A stretch of DNA of 64,000 nt, from NCBI GenBank assembly GCA_026874595.1, contig CM049315.1, positions 35,792,164 to 35,856,163 on the forward strand, written 5' to 3'. The DNA is from Sipunculus nudus. Taxonomy: Eukaryota; Annelida; Sipuncula; Golfingiida; Sipunculidae. The translations under genes and the position numbers were made by a program. The notes beneath the pieces are model-generated. The model saw nothing but the letters and a program-made list of their open reading frames with translations, was not told the DNA's origin and did no database searches. Below are positions 36,867 to 49,921 of this stretch, in pieces; positions within the stretch are counted from its first letter, which is position 1, and the number at the start of each line of letters is the position of its first letter.

Positions 36867-36872
36867 ATTAAA
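36867..36872 (+). promoter_or_regulatory. Candidate polyadenylation signal of the SLC10-like gene
   Basis: ATTAAA about 50 bases after the stop codon; the variant signal would give a short 3' UTR. Confidence 0.3.
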
Positions 36873-37105
36873 TGCATGATCACATAAACGGCCATGCTTT
36901 ATCTGTGCCCATGCTGCCATGAACTTAGCTGTTTAAAAAACCTCTTATTGTAGTAATTCAAATTGTGTCAGTTGAGAGAAATAACACCCACTCATAGTGT
37001 ATACCCAGTATTCATAGCATGTCAGTATCTTTGGTTTTATGTACAATGTTAAGAGGATTTGTGTTACGAGTAAAAGCATACTCAATAATGTAATTTACCA
37101 TATAA

Positions 37106-37756
37106 AGGTGGTTTTCCATAAGTGCGTAGTCCGTATCTGTAGTCCGCATGCGTAGTCCGTATGCATAGTCCGTATCCGCAAAGTTCGTTTTCCATAAGTA
37201 CGTATATGCGTAGTCCGTACTCCTTATTAATAGGTGCCCGGTAGCTGAAGTTTTTCCTTTTTGCAAGCCATTTCACCATATATGTATTGTACATTTGTAT
37301 ATATTAGCATAAAAAATTTAAACAATAAAATTAAAATTATAAAATGTTTAAAAGATCAAAATTAGTAATATTTTATAAGTGACAGTGATGTTTACGCTTC
37401 AGTCATCTAAAAACATGTTGTCTGTGATTAAGAAAGGAAAACATAATTCAGCAAATGCCAGTATGTTTGGTTTCCGGAAAACTGATGTCAGAAATGACAT
37501 TCATATCAGTTGGACATAGACACTGTGCATACAGCACGGCCTGAATGGGAAAACTATACTGAACCTGAAATCAACTCGATGATTGGTATGTGTAGTGCGC
37601 AAAAATTGCTCCCGGCAGCATGCGGATATGGACTACGCATACATACTACGCATGCGGATGAATGGAAATGGCCTAGTTAAAAAGTCTACAAAGCAATTTT
37701 TGTGGACTACACATGCGGACTACATATACGGACTACATACTTATGGAAAAGCACCT
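37106..37756. mobile_element. 651 bp MITE with 8 bp target-site duplication
   Basis: CCATATAA stands directly on both sides (37098-37105 and 37757-37764). Terminal repeats begin AGGTG(G/C)TTTTCCATAAGT and match for about 52 bases with five differences. They contain serial copies of GTAGTCCGYAT. A second inverted pair with TTTCCAT starts lies inside (about 37190 and 37665). No transposase frame. An 8 bp duplication fits hAT, P or Merlin-type integration. Confidence 0.85.
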
Positions 37757-37764
37757 CCATATAA

Positions 37765-40700
37765 GACCTGATAAGCACCCCCACCCTCATAATTCTGCAA
37801 TTCCTGACAAAACTGCTCTTTCCCAGCAGTACTGTCATACCATTCCTTTCATTCATATATAATTGGTCATATGATTTCAATCACACATTCTTGCTCAAAT
37901 GAAAGACCACAAATACATGATTCATAATTTGATATTGATCACTGGGTGATAAATTTTCACAACATCACTGCAAACATTCTAGTCAGCAATTTGACAGAGT
38001 CAAGAAATATTGGCTCTTAGAGTGGTAGAGGGGGCACCCTTTAGGGCCCAAAAACTTCACATACAATAACGTTAAGTGCCCTTGGGTGTTTATTAGGTTG
38101 AATATGGTACATTTCACATGGTGATCATGTTTTCCTGGTCTGTGGTTTGTGTTTTATGGTTGAACTGAGGTAGTATCAGAGCTTACTTTGATTGTAAAGT
38201 AAGGCAGGGTTTGAACAGACATGCTTTGGAGATTTGAATGATCTTGCATAGAAGGCAAAGACATTGAGATGATTCACTTGTTAAAAAGAAACTTCCAAGC
38301 TGGTGACACTAAAAAAGCTTGATTTAATGATATAAGGGTTACAAGTTTGAGATTGTTGTGATTTTAGGTAATATTTTTTTAATATTCTGTTAAGATTGTT
38401 AAGTTTGTAGTGTTGATTGATATGTAGGGAAAGTGTAGTCTAAAAATGTCTATTGCTTTCCATTATTTTGAATTTGCAGTGATCTGATAAGTAGAAAAAA
38501 CTAGAAATGGGCATATCTCAGTTATATATTTTACATAACTAGTTTAAATTTGTTTTCTTTTTCTTCTTACATGCATAAATTCTGTCATTCAGATATAGAT
38601 GTGTCTTTTTTTTAAAATAATAATTGAAATACTGGTATGTTGAAAAATAATGCTGGTTTATTTAAGTTTTATATATGAAACCTTTATTCTGAACCAAAAG
38701 GGAGGATCATAAAATGAAGAGCAAAACATGAGTGCCTCATCCAAACTGTTGAAATTCATGTTAAAGAAAAAATAAGGATTGAAAATTACAGGCAGTTATT
38801 CTTGACCTGCTTGTACTCCAAATGACAGCCAGAATCTAATGGCTTCATAGGATGGCTTCTCCACATACAGCAGTCCGAGTATTTCTTTTATAAGACAAAC
38901 AGATAAACAAACTTAGCTAAATCTTCCTCCATGGAGAAGTTCAAGCACAAATTTTTATTACATTGTTGTAAAGATATGCTTTTAATTACTCAAGTCTATA
39001 AATTTTCTACACTAATATTATATGCTAGGGGGTCCACACTTTTCCCCCACCCCTTTTTGTCAGCTGCCGCAACCTTTTTTTTTATGGGTTTCAAACCATT
39101 TATCATGGTCCATAATCCTCTCCTTCCCCACCTTCTGAAGCGGGGGACATCATTTTAGGATAAGTCATTATCGTGCTCCTGGGTTCGACCTCTCCTTCTC
39201 CTTAATCCTGGATCTGCCCGATGATACTCATTTCCTATTTTGTACCCATGCAAAAATGCTCTCCATTTAATACTGATGTTTCTATGTTATTATTTAGGGA
39301 ATCACATGAGGTATTTTGCATAAAATGATGCCTTGCAGGTTTTTACCCCTTGTTGTTGTTGTTTTTCATCCATCGTAGGCGATGATGACCTTAACAGCCT
39401 TACTTAACAGCCTACTTTTTGATACATATTAGTAGCAGGGATTTCAGAGATGGCTGACCAGTCTAGTTCAGGCATTTAATATTTGATCATGTAGGATCAC
39501 AGTTCATGTGCTTGCAGGTTTGTGCAGATCTTGCAGTTTGTAGCCTTTCTCAATGCAAATGTACCATGGCGGGCAGTTCTGTGCATTGGTTTCCAACATA
39601 GCCAAGTTTCATTTCATCTTGCAACATTTCTTAAGTTTCTTAATTTACTCTTGATCAGATATCCAGATCCCCATGCAAAGTAATTATCAGTCAAAACAAG
39701 TGGTGCTTTTTAACAGGTACTTATCTGGCTTTAGCCAATCTTATCCTGTAGACTTTTAAAAGAGGAACATGCATGCAAGATCATGATTCATACAGCTGAG
39801 AGGGACAGACTCCATACTTTAATATCCAAAAAGTGTAAGAATTTATTAACTTTGCATACAGCATATCTTTATTCAGGCTTATTTTTACTGCTGATACTTT
39901 TTATTCAATTTAAAAGATCATTTTTGATTCAGCATATACTCTTCGATATATAAATTTGTCAACAGTCAGCCTTTATTATATATATATATATATATATATT
40001 GGTTTATATGGGCAAAATGAGCAGTTCTGAACTTTACATGCATTTTATAGAATGTATTTTTTAATTAGGATTACTTTGTTCAGGTAGTTAAATACTCATA
40101 GTTACTACTTTGTTATGAAATCATATCAAATATACCTATTTAATATATGTTATAATGAAATGACATTATTTCATGTAAACTTACATGGTACTATAATGAT
40201 ATACTTTTACCACAGCTTACAAAGGACATAACATTCATTTACTTTCACATTGAAAGTGGATTAAACAATTGTAGTGTGCATATCACATCAAAGGCTACCA
40301 GGTAACTGTTTTATAATTTACTTATGTTGAGGTATGTGAAAAATTAGCCAGTTCCATGTTCATGCATCTATTCTGTATGCTGTATTCGTTTTTGCTGAAA
40401 TCATGAGATTTCCTTTTCAACTTTTGCTAATTTTAAATCAGCAACTAAGTTGCATTTGCACAAAGTAACCCTGAGCTGCCTATTTTTAAATTATTGACAG
40501 AATGATGGGATATTGGACACACTACCGGTAAAGCTGAACTAAAAATGCATGGCCAGTGACCTGCTTTTGCCAGCTGACTTGCTATTTTTAGACCATATAC
40601 ATGTACAACTAAGTGTATTTTTGAATGATACAGAACAGATTGTACTGAATAATCATTATGAATAAACATGTCATCAGTGGAATGTCTCTTCTTTTCTGGT

Positions 40701-41250
40701 CAAGCATAAAAATTACAGTATTGAATGGTCCATTATTTTTTCACAGGTAAGAATCTTAATTTTGTGGCCATGTTAATATACAAAGGTTAAATAAGAGAAT
40801 CCTGATCTTTAAGATATCCCAAATACCAGCAGTAAATACTAAGAAAATAAAAACTGCCGCAAGCTTTGGACCAAAATAATCTGCATAAAAAATTGTAAGT
40901 TGTTCCACCAGTAACTGTTGTCCTTGAAAATTTAAGTAGGTAAACTAGACAAATTCATTCAACCAAGTGATTGCAAGGGAAATAATTTTCTCATCCTTGA
41001 AATTAGGTCAGGGTAAAAAAAAAAACATCAGGAGCAAAATTTTTTCACCCTCATCTCCTGTATTATTCTGACCAAAGGAAAATTTTGATATTAAGCCATG
41101 TTTGAGGTTAAGTGCAAACACAGCAGAAAATGAAGACAACCTCATCAACATTCGTAAATAAGCTTTCACTATCTACCAGAGGGAGGCATATGAGTATCCA
41201 TTATCCAAATTAATTAAACCTTTCAGAAAATTCAAACCAATGCAGTTACT
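37765..41250. other. Intergenic stretch downstream of the SLC10-like gene
   Basis: No gene is recognised. It contains a fragment related to the hAT-like MITE near 39000-39221 (ends in CCTTAATCCTGGATCTGCCC), a short (AT)n at 39976-39999, and unassigned AT-rich DNA. Confidence 0.4.
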
Positions 41251-42660
41251 GCTGAAAACTAGAATACGGGTAGTCGACAAGCGACTAAGTGTATCCGCCA
41301 AAATCAGAGGGGAACAGGTGAAGTGAGGCATGGATTGAGTGGCTAGGGGAAATAGAGTGAGGTATGTTGCATATATGCATGGATGCCATAATCTGCAGCC
41401 ATAATGTGTATGTAGGTTGCGCCCCTACCACAAAATCCAGAAAGCTGTCCAAGTTGTATACATATGCAACATTTTAGGCAGATAAGTCAAACCAAGACAA
41501 ACTGAAGGACTTGTGCAAAAATGGGCCTGGCAGGTGGGGCCACCAATTTTGTGTATGATCAATCAAGAGCTATGTGAGATCTATACACATGCAAAATTTC
41601 AGAGGGATATGTCCAACCAGTCCCGAGATATAAGCCTGAATGTCTGCAGCATTAACATAAACGTAGGTGGCGCCACCTGCCAAAAAGTTGAGAAAGCTAT
41701 CCAAGGTGTATAAACATGCAAAATTTTTGACAGATAAGTCAAACCACCACTGAGATACCAGTTATTTTAGCCCATGGCAGACAAACAAGGATGCTGAACA
41801 GAAATGGTTGCAGGTGGCCCTTCCAGTTTTGTGTATGATAAAGAGCTATGTGAGATCTATATGCATGCAAAATTTTGGCCCAATCGGTCAAACGGTTCCT
41901 GAGATATGAGCTTGGATGTCTGCAGCATAAATTAGAATGTAGGTGGGGCCACCTGTCATAAAATCAAGAAAAGCTTTCCAGGATGTATAAACCTGCAAAA
42001 TTTTAGGCAGATATGTCAAACCACTGCCGAAATACCAGTGATTTTATCTCACAGCAGACAAACAGACTGATGCTGAGCAAAAATGGTTGCAGGTGGTGCC
42101 ACCAATATGATAAAGAGCTATGTAAGATCTATACACATGCAAATTTTCAGGAAGATATGTCAAACCAGTCCAGAGATATAAGCTTGGATGTCTGCAGCGT
42201 GAATGTGAATGTAGGTGGTGCCACCTTTCATAATATCAAGAAAGCTATCCAGGATGTATATGCATGCGGAATTTCAGGTGAATTAGTCAAACCACTGCAG
42301 AGATACGAGTGATTTTATGCCAAGGTAGACGAACAGATGGACACTGTGCAAACATGGTTGCATGTGGCGCCGCCATTTTTTGTGTACGTTATAAATCTAT
42401 CCAAGGGCTAAATTTGAACAAAATCTTTTTCCTTATCAGTCAAACGGTTCCCGAGATATGTGGGTTAATGTGTGGAAACAGACGCACAAATGGACGCTGG
42501 GCAGAGAGGAAAGGTCAGAGGTCAACGCCAATTGGTTAGGCACCAGTTCATATGTGACCTGATTATTTGTGCAAGGTACAGAAAAATCAGTCCAGTAGTC
42601 TCAGAGGAGTTCTCCGGAAAGAACGCCGTGGCGGCGGCAGACCCCGGTCAAAAACATAGT
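41251..42660 (-). repeat. Dispersed tandem-repeat family, locus C (inverted)
   Basis: Inverted relative to loci A and B. It has the same tail (inverse of CTCAATCCATGCCTCACTTC near 41330) and the same head (inverse of TTGACCTCTGACCTTTCCTC near 42520). Internal units include GTAGGTGGCGCCACCTGC, a perfect 12 bp palindrome GGTGGCGCCACC. Short open frames inside are by-products of the repeat. Confidence 0.8.
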
Positions 42661-44829
42661 ATCCACAAAACTTTGCTTTGGCTGATACAAATATTTTTTT
42701 GTAACAAACCAAAAATCAAAGTGCTTATATTCTTGATCATTCAAGCATAGCAGAAACTTTCATAGTTGTAACATGTAGTCATCTTCATGTAGCATTCACA
42801 GAGTTAATGTGATGCTGGTCATATAACCCTGAAGGGGTAAGGGATCCAAACTTCCAAAAATATAAATTTATATTTTAAATATTTGCAAATATTTCAGTTT
42901 GTTTCTTTTTTCAAAGTTAAATACTTCTTTTTGTGTTGAAAGAACACACCTGGACCAATCCAGGACCCTTTGTTGCTTCATAGCCTTTACTCACTGTAAT
43001 TTTAATTACCATTTCCCTGATAAAAAGGTGCCAATTTGTGTTTTTGAATCATGCCTAGAAATTTACTCAAAATTGGTTCACATGCCTCAGTGCCTTAGTT
43101 CCTAAAACTGCTGATAGATGGCAGTGTTAGAGCCTTTAGGCCCTTGCAATATCTGCTGGGTGGAAAGAACAAAATGAACAATCAGTTCTTGTTGTATAAA
43201 CATTTATATATCTGTAAAAAGAATATGTAACAAACATTCATCAGTATATATATATTTTGTCTGTTAATATCATCAGGTCAAGCCATGAGAGATCTTTTCA
43301 ATACTAATTTCATTAAAAAATATCAAAAGATATTATTATATCAATTAGGGCTGTTGTGACTAACTAGGTACATGTAATGTATGTTAAAGAATCACTATAT
43401 CACTTATCGATACCCCCCTGACAGGAATCAATGAAATTATCAGTAATTAAAATTCATATTACAAACTAAAATATATTCTTCATAAACTGGCACTACAGCC
43501 AAAACAACATGTTCTATGCTATTCTTGATCTGTACAAAGAAAGCACTGCAGTAACAAATATGTGAACATATAGAAAGACATCTCATGGAAACTGGAAGTA
43601 GTTTCTTGTGACTTTGTCAAAACAATGTTATCATGACAGGCACTGATATTTATAATTAATCTTAAAGACTCTTACATAATAAAAATTAACCATTTCTCTT
43701 TGTAGCTGGCTTAAATTTTATCCCTTTTTCAGCTCCACCACCGATTAATATTGACAGTTCTTATGATAACTAGTGCCTTATAAAAAACTGTACATTTTAC
43801 AGATGAGATTAATAATCAAGTATTATGTTAATCAGAGGTATATATCTATATGGCACATTTGCATGTATACATACTTCTATACATGATATCAACAGTAAAA
43901 GATGTTAGTGTAAGTAAATATATATTATTTAACACTGTTCTTTTCAGTTCTTTCCCTTTACCTCTGGACATGGACATGCACTTGCTCCTCCTATATGCTG
44001 TTTCTCAGATGAAAAAATATTATCAGAGGTTATGCATTTCCTGAGATAACTGAGTTATACTGGCAATCAATCCTGTGTCCTATCTCTATTATTATTTTAA
44101 TTATATGGCCTGTTCCTTTCTGCTAGTGTAGATCACAATTTTTACCGATACAACATGTTTTTTATAATATATGTCTTCACACGCATGTCCCCCAAAGCTG
44201 TGTATACCACAATACCACAGAGGATCTGAAAATAAAGATAACAATATTTAATCAAGTAATTTCATATATTTATTATCATCTCAAATGATATGTGGGCCTA
44301 CATGCAGGCTAATTATGTTATTATTCTATAGCCTCAATTTGATTTTGGTATTTTTTTTATAGTAAATGCAGACCTTTCACTAGTTTGCTTGCATAATACA
44401 TAATAAAGCACACATTTCCTCAATAAATAGCCTAATTTACATGCAAAATTTGCAACTGATTCTGACACTGCAAGATCAATCATCAGATTGTTTGCAGCAA
44501 CCAGACCGTTCATCGATTATAACAATCATCAGCCCATCATCACTTTCCGAACTTCCAGAATCCCATGATGTGGGAACCCCAGAAAATATAACTTCGGTAT
44601 TATTATTGTTCTTTTTCCATATATGTGGATTTTTTTTACCACCAGCAGTGTTGGATTTTTGTTGGGGCCCACCTAAGGTACATCAGTTGCTGGTATGTAC
44701 CCTAGCTTGTCTTTGGAAAAGTCTAAAGTGCTGACAAACTTTCTAAAGGAGTACACAACCAGCTTTGGTTGAAATACAGAACAGTGAAAGCCAACTCTAC
44801 ATAAATTGTTGCAAAAGAAAACCATCATA
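42661..44829. other. Intergenic stretch, no gene supported
   Basis: A 97-codon frame at 44441-44734 has no recognisable domain and ends in low-complexity hydrophobic residues; I do not call it. Nothing else recognised. Confidence 0.35.
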
Positions 44830-44831
44830 TA

Positions 44832-46975
44832 CAGTGAAATCTCAGTGTGTCAAACTGGGTTAAGTCAAGTGCAAAAAACAGTTCAAACCTTACTAATTTT
44901 ACGCCTTTTTTGCTGAATTGGGATGTGTCGAAAAACTTGATGTGTCGAGGTGTTTTGTTGGTCCACAGCTAGTTTTTCTATCACTTAACTTGAGTCATGT
45001 CGCTTGAATGTTTGAATAACAGTTGTGCTAAGTCCATCAATTGTGGGCTGTGATGACAAGTGATACATAATTAATAAAGACAAGGCTCTTACTCATCAAG
45101 TGTGATTGCTCTGACACTTGACTCAAGGTCATGCAGCATTAATGTTTGGATAAAAGTTGTGCATTGTCCATCAATCATACCTATGGCTGTGATGACCAGT
45201 TATATAATTAATACTGGCAAGGATCTTACTCATAAGTGAGATGGTTTACACACCTGGTCCATTGTTTACCTGTTTGGCTTATTCCTGTCGGGTATTGAGA
45301 ACTTTGTTGCTGACCAAGAGTATTCTCGCAAAAGAATTTTACTGCCTTTTTAAAGAACATCTCATGTGTTCAACTGTAAATTTTCTGAGCCAATCATTTG
45401 ATGATTTATGTGCTTTAATACATGAATGTGCTCTTATTTCACTTTCTTGATTTACTATTCCTATTTTTGGTGGTACTTACAGTGAAACCTGTCTAAAGTG
45501 GACAGTCAAGGGACTCAATCATTTTGTCCTTAAAAGTGAGGTGTCCTTATTAGGCAGGTTGACCTTGGTTGATAACTTAAGGGATTAAAAATAAAGACAA
45601 CGAACAGCTGCAAGAACGTGTTTATTGTATATTATATCAGATTTCATGTATATGTACAACATATTCATGCACACATCATGCATTCAGTATTCATATGCAA
45701 ACTGTGATTATTTTAACTTATCTCAAGAAGTGAACAATGTAAGGAGAAAAGTCCATGAAGACATTTGTAAAAACAATGTTCATATACTCGCGTACGCTTT
45801 TTTTTGCTGATTCACCCATTTGAATAAGCTTGACTTTCTCAGATAGCATAAGCTCCCGCCCAGGAGTATGTGTGGTGCCACCTGGCGGCATTGCCTAAAA
45901 CCCTTCTTGTTAACTGTCCAAATTCAATCATCTCAAAGATAATGATGATGTTGATAATGCGAAGATTGTAATGGCTAAGAACCTGGGAACATTTGTTTTT
46001 ATAGGTAAATGTAGTTTAAGCCTACAATAAACTTTCTTTGATGATGGTTGGTTGGTTTGATTTTCTCTAATGTTGAAGATTAAATAATCCCCGAGGAACT
46101 TGTGCACAGCAGCACAGTACAAACAGCTTTGGAGTAAGCAGATGTTTGACACTGAGCAGACCAATTTGAGATATACTGAGCAAAACCGGTAAATTAATGT
46201 CAAAACAACCTGCTATAATGAAGTGGCTAATTTTACAGTTAGATAATGCGTGGTAAGATCGGGTACGCATGGGTAATCAGTAGCCATTTTATCTATTTAA
46301 TAACCCCGCCGCCGAGCGAAAATATGCAGCTTGGCAACATGTGAATGATCAACTGTGAAATAAAGTGACACAATGTTTACCGCTTCATATTGGCTGTGTT
46401 TAACTTAGGAGCACATCACATAGTGACATGAGCATAGACATGCATTAAGGTAACAACTTGGGATTGCATAATCCTTTGTGTTCCAGTCCAGAAACAGGAA
46501 CAGTACCGGTTGTCTTTGATGTTGCCCTGGGTGAGTGATCAGTGTCCCCCAGAGGTGACGTATCGTGTCCGCATATGTCAGGATTTATCAGGTTCATTTA
46601 CTCTTAGAATGCTGGTTTGAGTTGAAATCTGCTGTCCTCTGTCCGCAGTAGTGAGGTTTCCACCTTACAGAGGTTCTGCTCATACACAACATTTAGGGAA
46701 TTTTGAAGGGACTTAACTATCTTTTTCGTTATAGCCAGTTGTCTGCCTAAGTAATAATAATAGTAAATACATTATTCATAAAACTTGAGTTGTTCCTTCA
46801 TGCAAACATTTGTGAGAACTATAAAATATAGGCCTTAAACATGTCCAGCATTTATCCATGGGAATCAAGGCTGAAGAAGATTTAATATAATGATTATCGG
46901 TTGTCTTGAAGTTTAGATGTGTTGAAGAAAATTCACCAGTCGACCCTTCAACCTCGACACAACAAGATTTTACTC
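44832..46975. mobile_element. Possible non-autonomous pogo/Tigger-like element
   Basis: The left end, CAGTGAAATCTCAGTGTGTC after TA, and the right end (minus strand, AGAGTAAAATCTTGTTGTGTC then TCGAGG) are similar for about 20 bases. TGTCGA boxes lie inside each end. The 2.1 kb between shows no transposase. Another pogo-like start (CAGTGAAACCTGTCTAAAGT) is nested at 45482. The pairing of ends is tentative. Confidence 0.4.
45000..45242 (+). repeat. ~125 bp direct tandem duplication
   Basis: The segment with ATGTTTG.ATAA.AGTTGTGC..GTCCATCAAT, GGCTGTGATGAC and AAGG.TCTTACTCAT occurs twice, at about 45009-45115 and 45137-45242. Confidence 0.65.
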
Positions 46976-47027
46976 TATACAAGCCTGCATGTCTGATGAG
47001 ATATCAAATATTAATCTATTTTGTTCC

Positions 47028-47071
47028 AAGCCTTGCCTCCCCAGAACAAACTGAATACTGAACTACAACAG
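47028..47071 (+). repeat. 44 bp direct repeat, left side of the LINE
   Basis: Matches 49878-49921 except for two bases. Shared core: AACAAACTGAATACTGAACT. Best read as a long target-site duplication. Confidence 0.85.
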
Positions 47072-49877
47072 ATACCACCTCACACTTCTGGGCATGTGTG
47101 AAGTCAGTTGGAATGCTTATGGAGAGACCAAACTACAGACAGGAGAGACACTGCTCTTCTCTGGCAGGAATGAAGATGACCGTCATGAAGCTGGAGTTGG
47201 CCTCCTTCTGTCCGAGCAAGTAGCCAAAAGCCTACTGGAATGGGAACCTGTGTCAGACCGTGTCATCACCGCGCGGTTCGAGTCCCGCTTACAGAAGGTG
47301 TCTCTAGTCATGTGCTACGCCCCCACCAACGTTGCAGAGGAGGAAGACAAGGAAAACTTCTACGCCCAGCTTCAGACAGTGTTGGACAAGATTCTGAGAT
47401 GGGACATGCTCATCCTGATGGGGGATATGAATGCCAAGGTTGGGACTGACAACACCGACAGAGAGCGGGAGATGGGAAGACATGGACTTGGTGAATTGAA
47501 TGAGAATGGAGAGATGCTGGCTGACTTCTGCACCACTAACAGCCTTGTGATCGGAGGCACGCTTTTTCCACACAAGCACTGCCACAAAGTTACCTGGGTC
47601 TCCCCTGACCACCAAACAGAGAACCAGATAGACCACATCATGGTGAAGCAACGCTACCAGAGCTCCCTACAGGATGTGAGAGTCAGACATGGAGCAGACA
47701 TAGGCACAGACCATCACCTTGTTGTCACCAAGATCAGGATGCAACTGTCTGCACGAAAGAAACACCACAACCCAAGGAGAAAGTTCAATGTCAGGAAACT
47801 GAAGCAACAGGACACAAATCAGGCATTTCAGATCTCTCTCCAAAACCACTTCCAAGCTCTTCAGACAGAAGAGATAGAAACAGTGGAGAACAGATGGGCC
47901 ACCTTCAAAGAAGCCATTGTTGGAGCTAGCGAAGATGTGTTGGGACGTCCACAGACAAACAGAAAGCCATGGATCAGTGATGAGACTTGGCAGAAAGTGG
48001 AGGAGAGAAGAAAAGCTAAGCAGACACTAAATCAGGCTAAGACCAGGCAGCAGAAAAAGCGGGCAGCAACCAGGCACTCCACACTTGAGAAAGATGTCAA
48101 GAAGGAGTTAAGAGCTGACAAGCGAGCGTATATCAATACCATTGCAGAGGAGGCAGAGGAAGCAGCCTGCAAGGGAGACCTCCAAACCTTGTACGCCACC
48201 ACCAGACCCCTCAGTGGGAGATGCTGCAACCCAAACAGACCAATCAGAGACAAGGAAGGGGAGCTGCTCATTACCATCTAAGACCAACTAGCAAGGTGGA
48301 AGGAGCATTTCCAGGATGTACTGAATAGACCACCACCAGATGAACGACCTCAACTGCAGCCGGGTGACCCTCTGGACATCAACATTGGAGTGATCACCAA
48401 GGCAGAGATCCACAAGGCACTCAACACCTTGAAGAATGGCAAGGCTGCTGGCATTGACAACATCCCTGCTGAGGCCTTGAAGGGAGGGGAAAGTGATACT
48501 GTTGACCAGCTACATCACCTGCTCAACCTGATCTGGACAACAGAAGAGATGCCGACCGAGTGGAAGAAGGGCCTGCTAGTGAAACTCCCAAAGCAAGGCG
48601 ACCTCTCCCAATGCGGCAAGTGGCAAGGCATCACCCTGTTGTCAATCCCCAGCAAAGTCCTCACCAGGGTCATCCAAGACCGTATGAAAGATGCTCTCGA
48701 CAAGACACTTCGAGATGAACAAGCTGGCTTCAGGAAAGAACATTCCTGCACTGACCAAATTGCGACCCTCAGGGTCATCGTGGAGCAGTCCATAGAGTGG
48801 CAGTCTCCTCTCTACGGCTGCTTCATCGATTTTAAGAAGGCTTTTGACAGCATGGACAGGCAAGCAAATCTGGAATATCCTTCTCCACTACAGTGTGCCA
48901 CCAAAGTTCGTCGACATCATCAGACAACTCTATGAAGGATTTTCATGCCAGGTGATCCATGGTGGTAGACTCTCTAACGACTTTGAGGTCTCTTCCAGTG
49001 TCAGACAGGGCTGCCTTCTGTCTCCACTCCTCTTCCTTGTGGTACTGGACTGGGTGACAAGGATTGCCTGCACAAGTTCCGAGAAAGGCATCCAGTAGAC
49101 CCTTACAACGAAGCTGGAAGATCTTGAGTTCGCCGATGACCTGGCACTCCTATCCCATCCCCTGCAGGATATGCAAGAGAAAGTCACCACCTTAGAAAAC
49201 ACAGCTCAGCGAGTTGGCCTCAAGATCAGTCAAGAGAAAACCAAGCTACTGCGCACCAACAACCAGCAAGAGGCCCCAGTCACCATCTCGGGGAGAGCAG
49301 TAGAAGATGTCAGTGAGTTTGTATACCTGGACAGCAAAATCATCCAGACAGGAAGCACGGATGATGACATCAAGGCAAGAGTGAAGAAAGCACGCCAAGT
49401 ATTTGCCATTTTGAAGCCTGCATGGAGAGCAACCACCATCTCCACCAACACCAAGCTGAGGATCTTCAACTCCAACGTGAAGTCTGTGCTTCTCTATGGG
49501 TCAGAGACTTGGCGGGTCACCAAAACCAACTCTGCAAAGATCCAGACCTTCATCAACAGTTGTCTCCTGCAGATCCTCCACCTCAGATGGTTCGACAAGG
49601 TGCCAACCACTGACCTGTGAACGAGGGCGAAGCAACAGCTTATTGACGTCCATGTTAGGCGGCAAAAGTGGCGATGGGTCGGCCATACTTTGCGGAAGGA
49701 GCCCTGCAACATCACCAGGCAAGCGCTTGAGTGGAACTTGCAGGAGAAGAGGAGGAGAGGGCGCCCCAAGCAGACCTGGAGGAGAAGCTTGCACAGCCTG
49801 TGCCTGGGAAAGAAGATGGTGGAAGGTTGCTGTTGAGGCCCTATGCTCCTCTAGGAGCAAAGAGGACTAAGTCAAGT
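47072..49877 (+). pseudogene. 5'-truncated non-LTR retrotransposon (LINE): endonuclease + reverse transcriptase
   Basis: The element starts abruptly inside an APE-type endonuclease (LLGMCEVSW, then DMLILMGDMNAKVG and GTDHHLV near 47400-47715). It continues through a linker to a reverse transcriptase: NGKAAGIDNIPAEALK (~48430), DEQAGFRKEHSCTDQI (~48720), FIDFKKAFDS (~48825), VRQGCLLSPLLF (~49000), EFADDLALL (~49130) and a C-terminal LLYGSETW segment (~49490). Breaks: TAA at 48279, a one-base frameshift near 48860, TAG at 49096, TGA at 49618 and another frameshift near 49790. The coding region ends at ~49870, followed by an AAGTCAAGTAAG tail and the right direct repeat. The motifs fit RTE- or CR1-related LINEs; the clade is not fixed. 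The catalytic F-A-D-D box is intact, but the copy cannot be active as a whole. Confidence 0.88.
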
Positions 49878-49921
49878 AAGTCTTGCCTCCCAAGAACAAA
49901 CTGAATACTGAACTACAACAG
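49878..49921 (+). repeat. 44 bp direct repeat, right side of the LINE
   Basis: Partner of 47028-47071; follows the short AAGT-rich tail of the LINE. Confidence 0.85.

Noticed and set aside
44441-44734. 97-codon open frame with a Ser/Pro-rich start
   Set aside because: No recognisable domain, the second half is low-complexity hydrophobic, and no convincing splice partner was seen.
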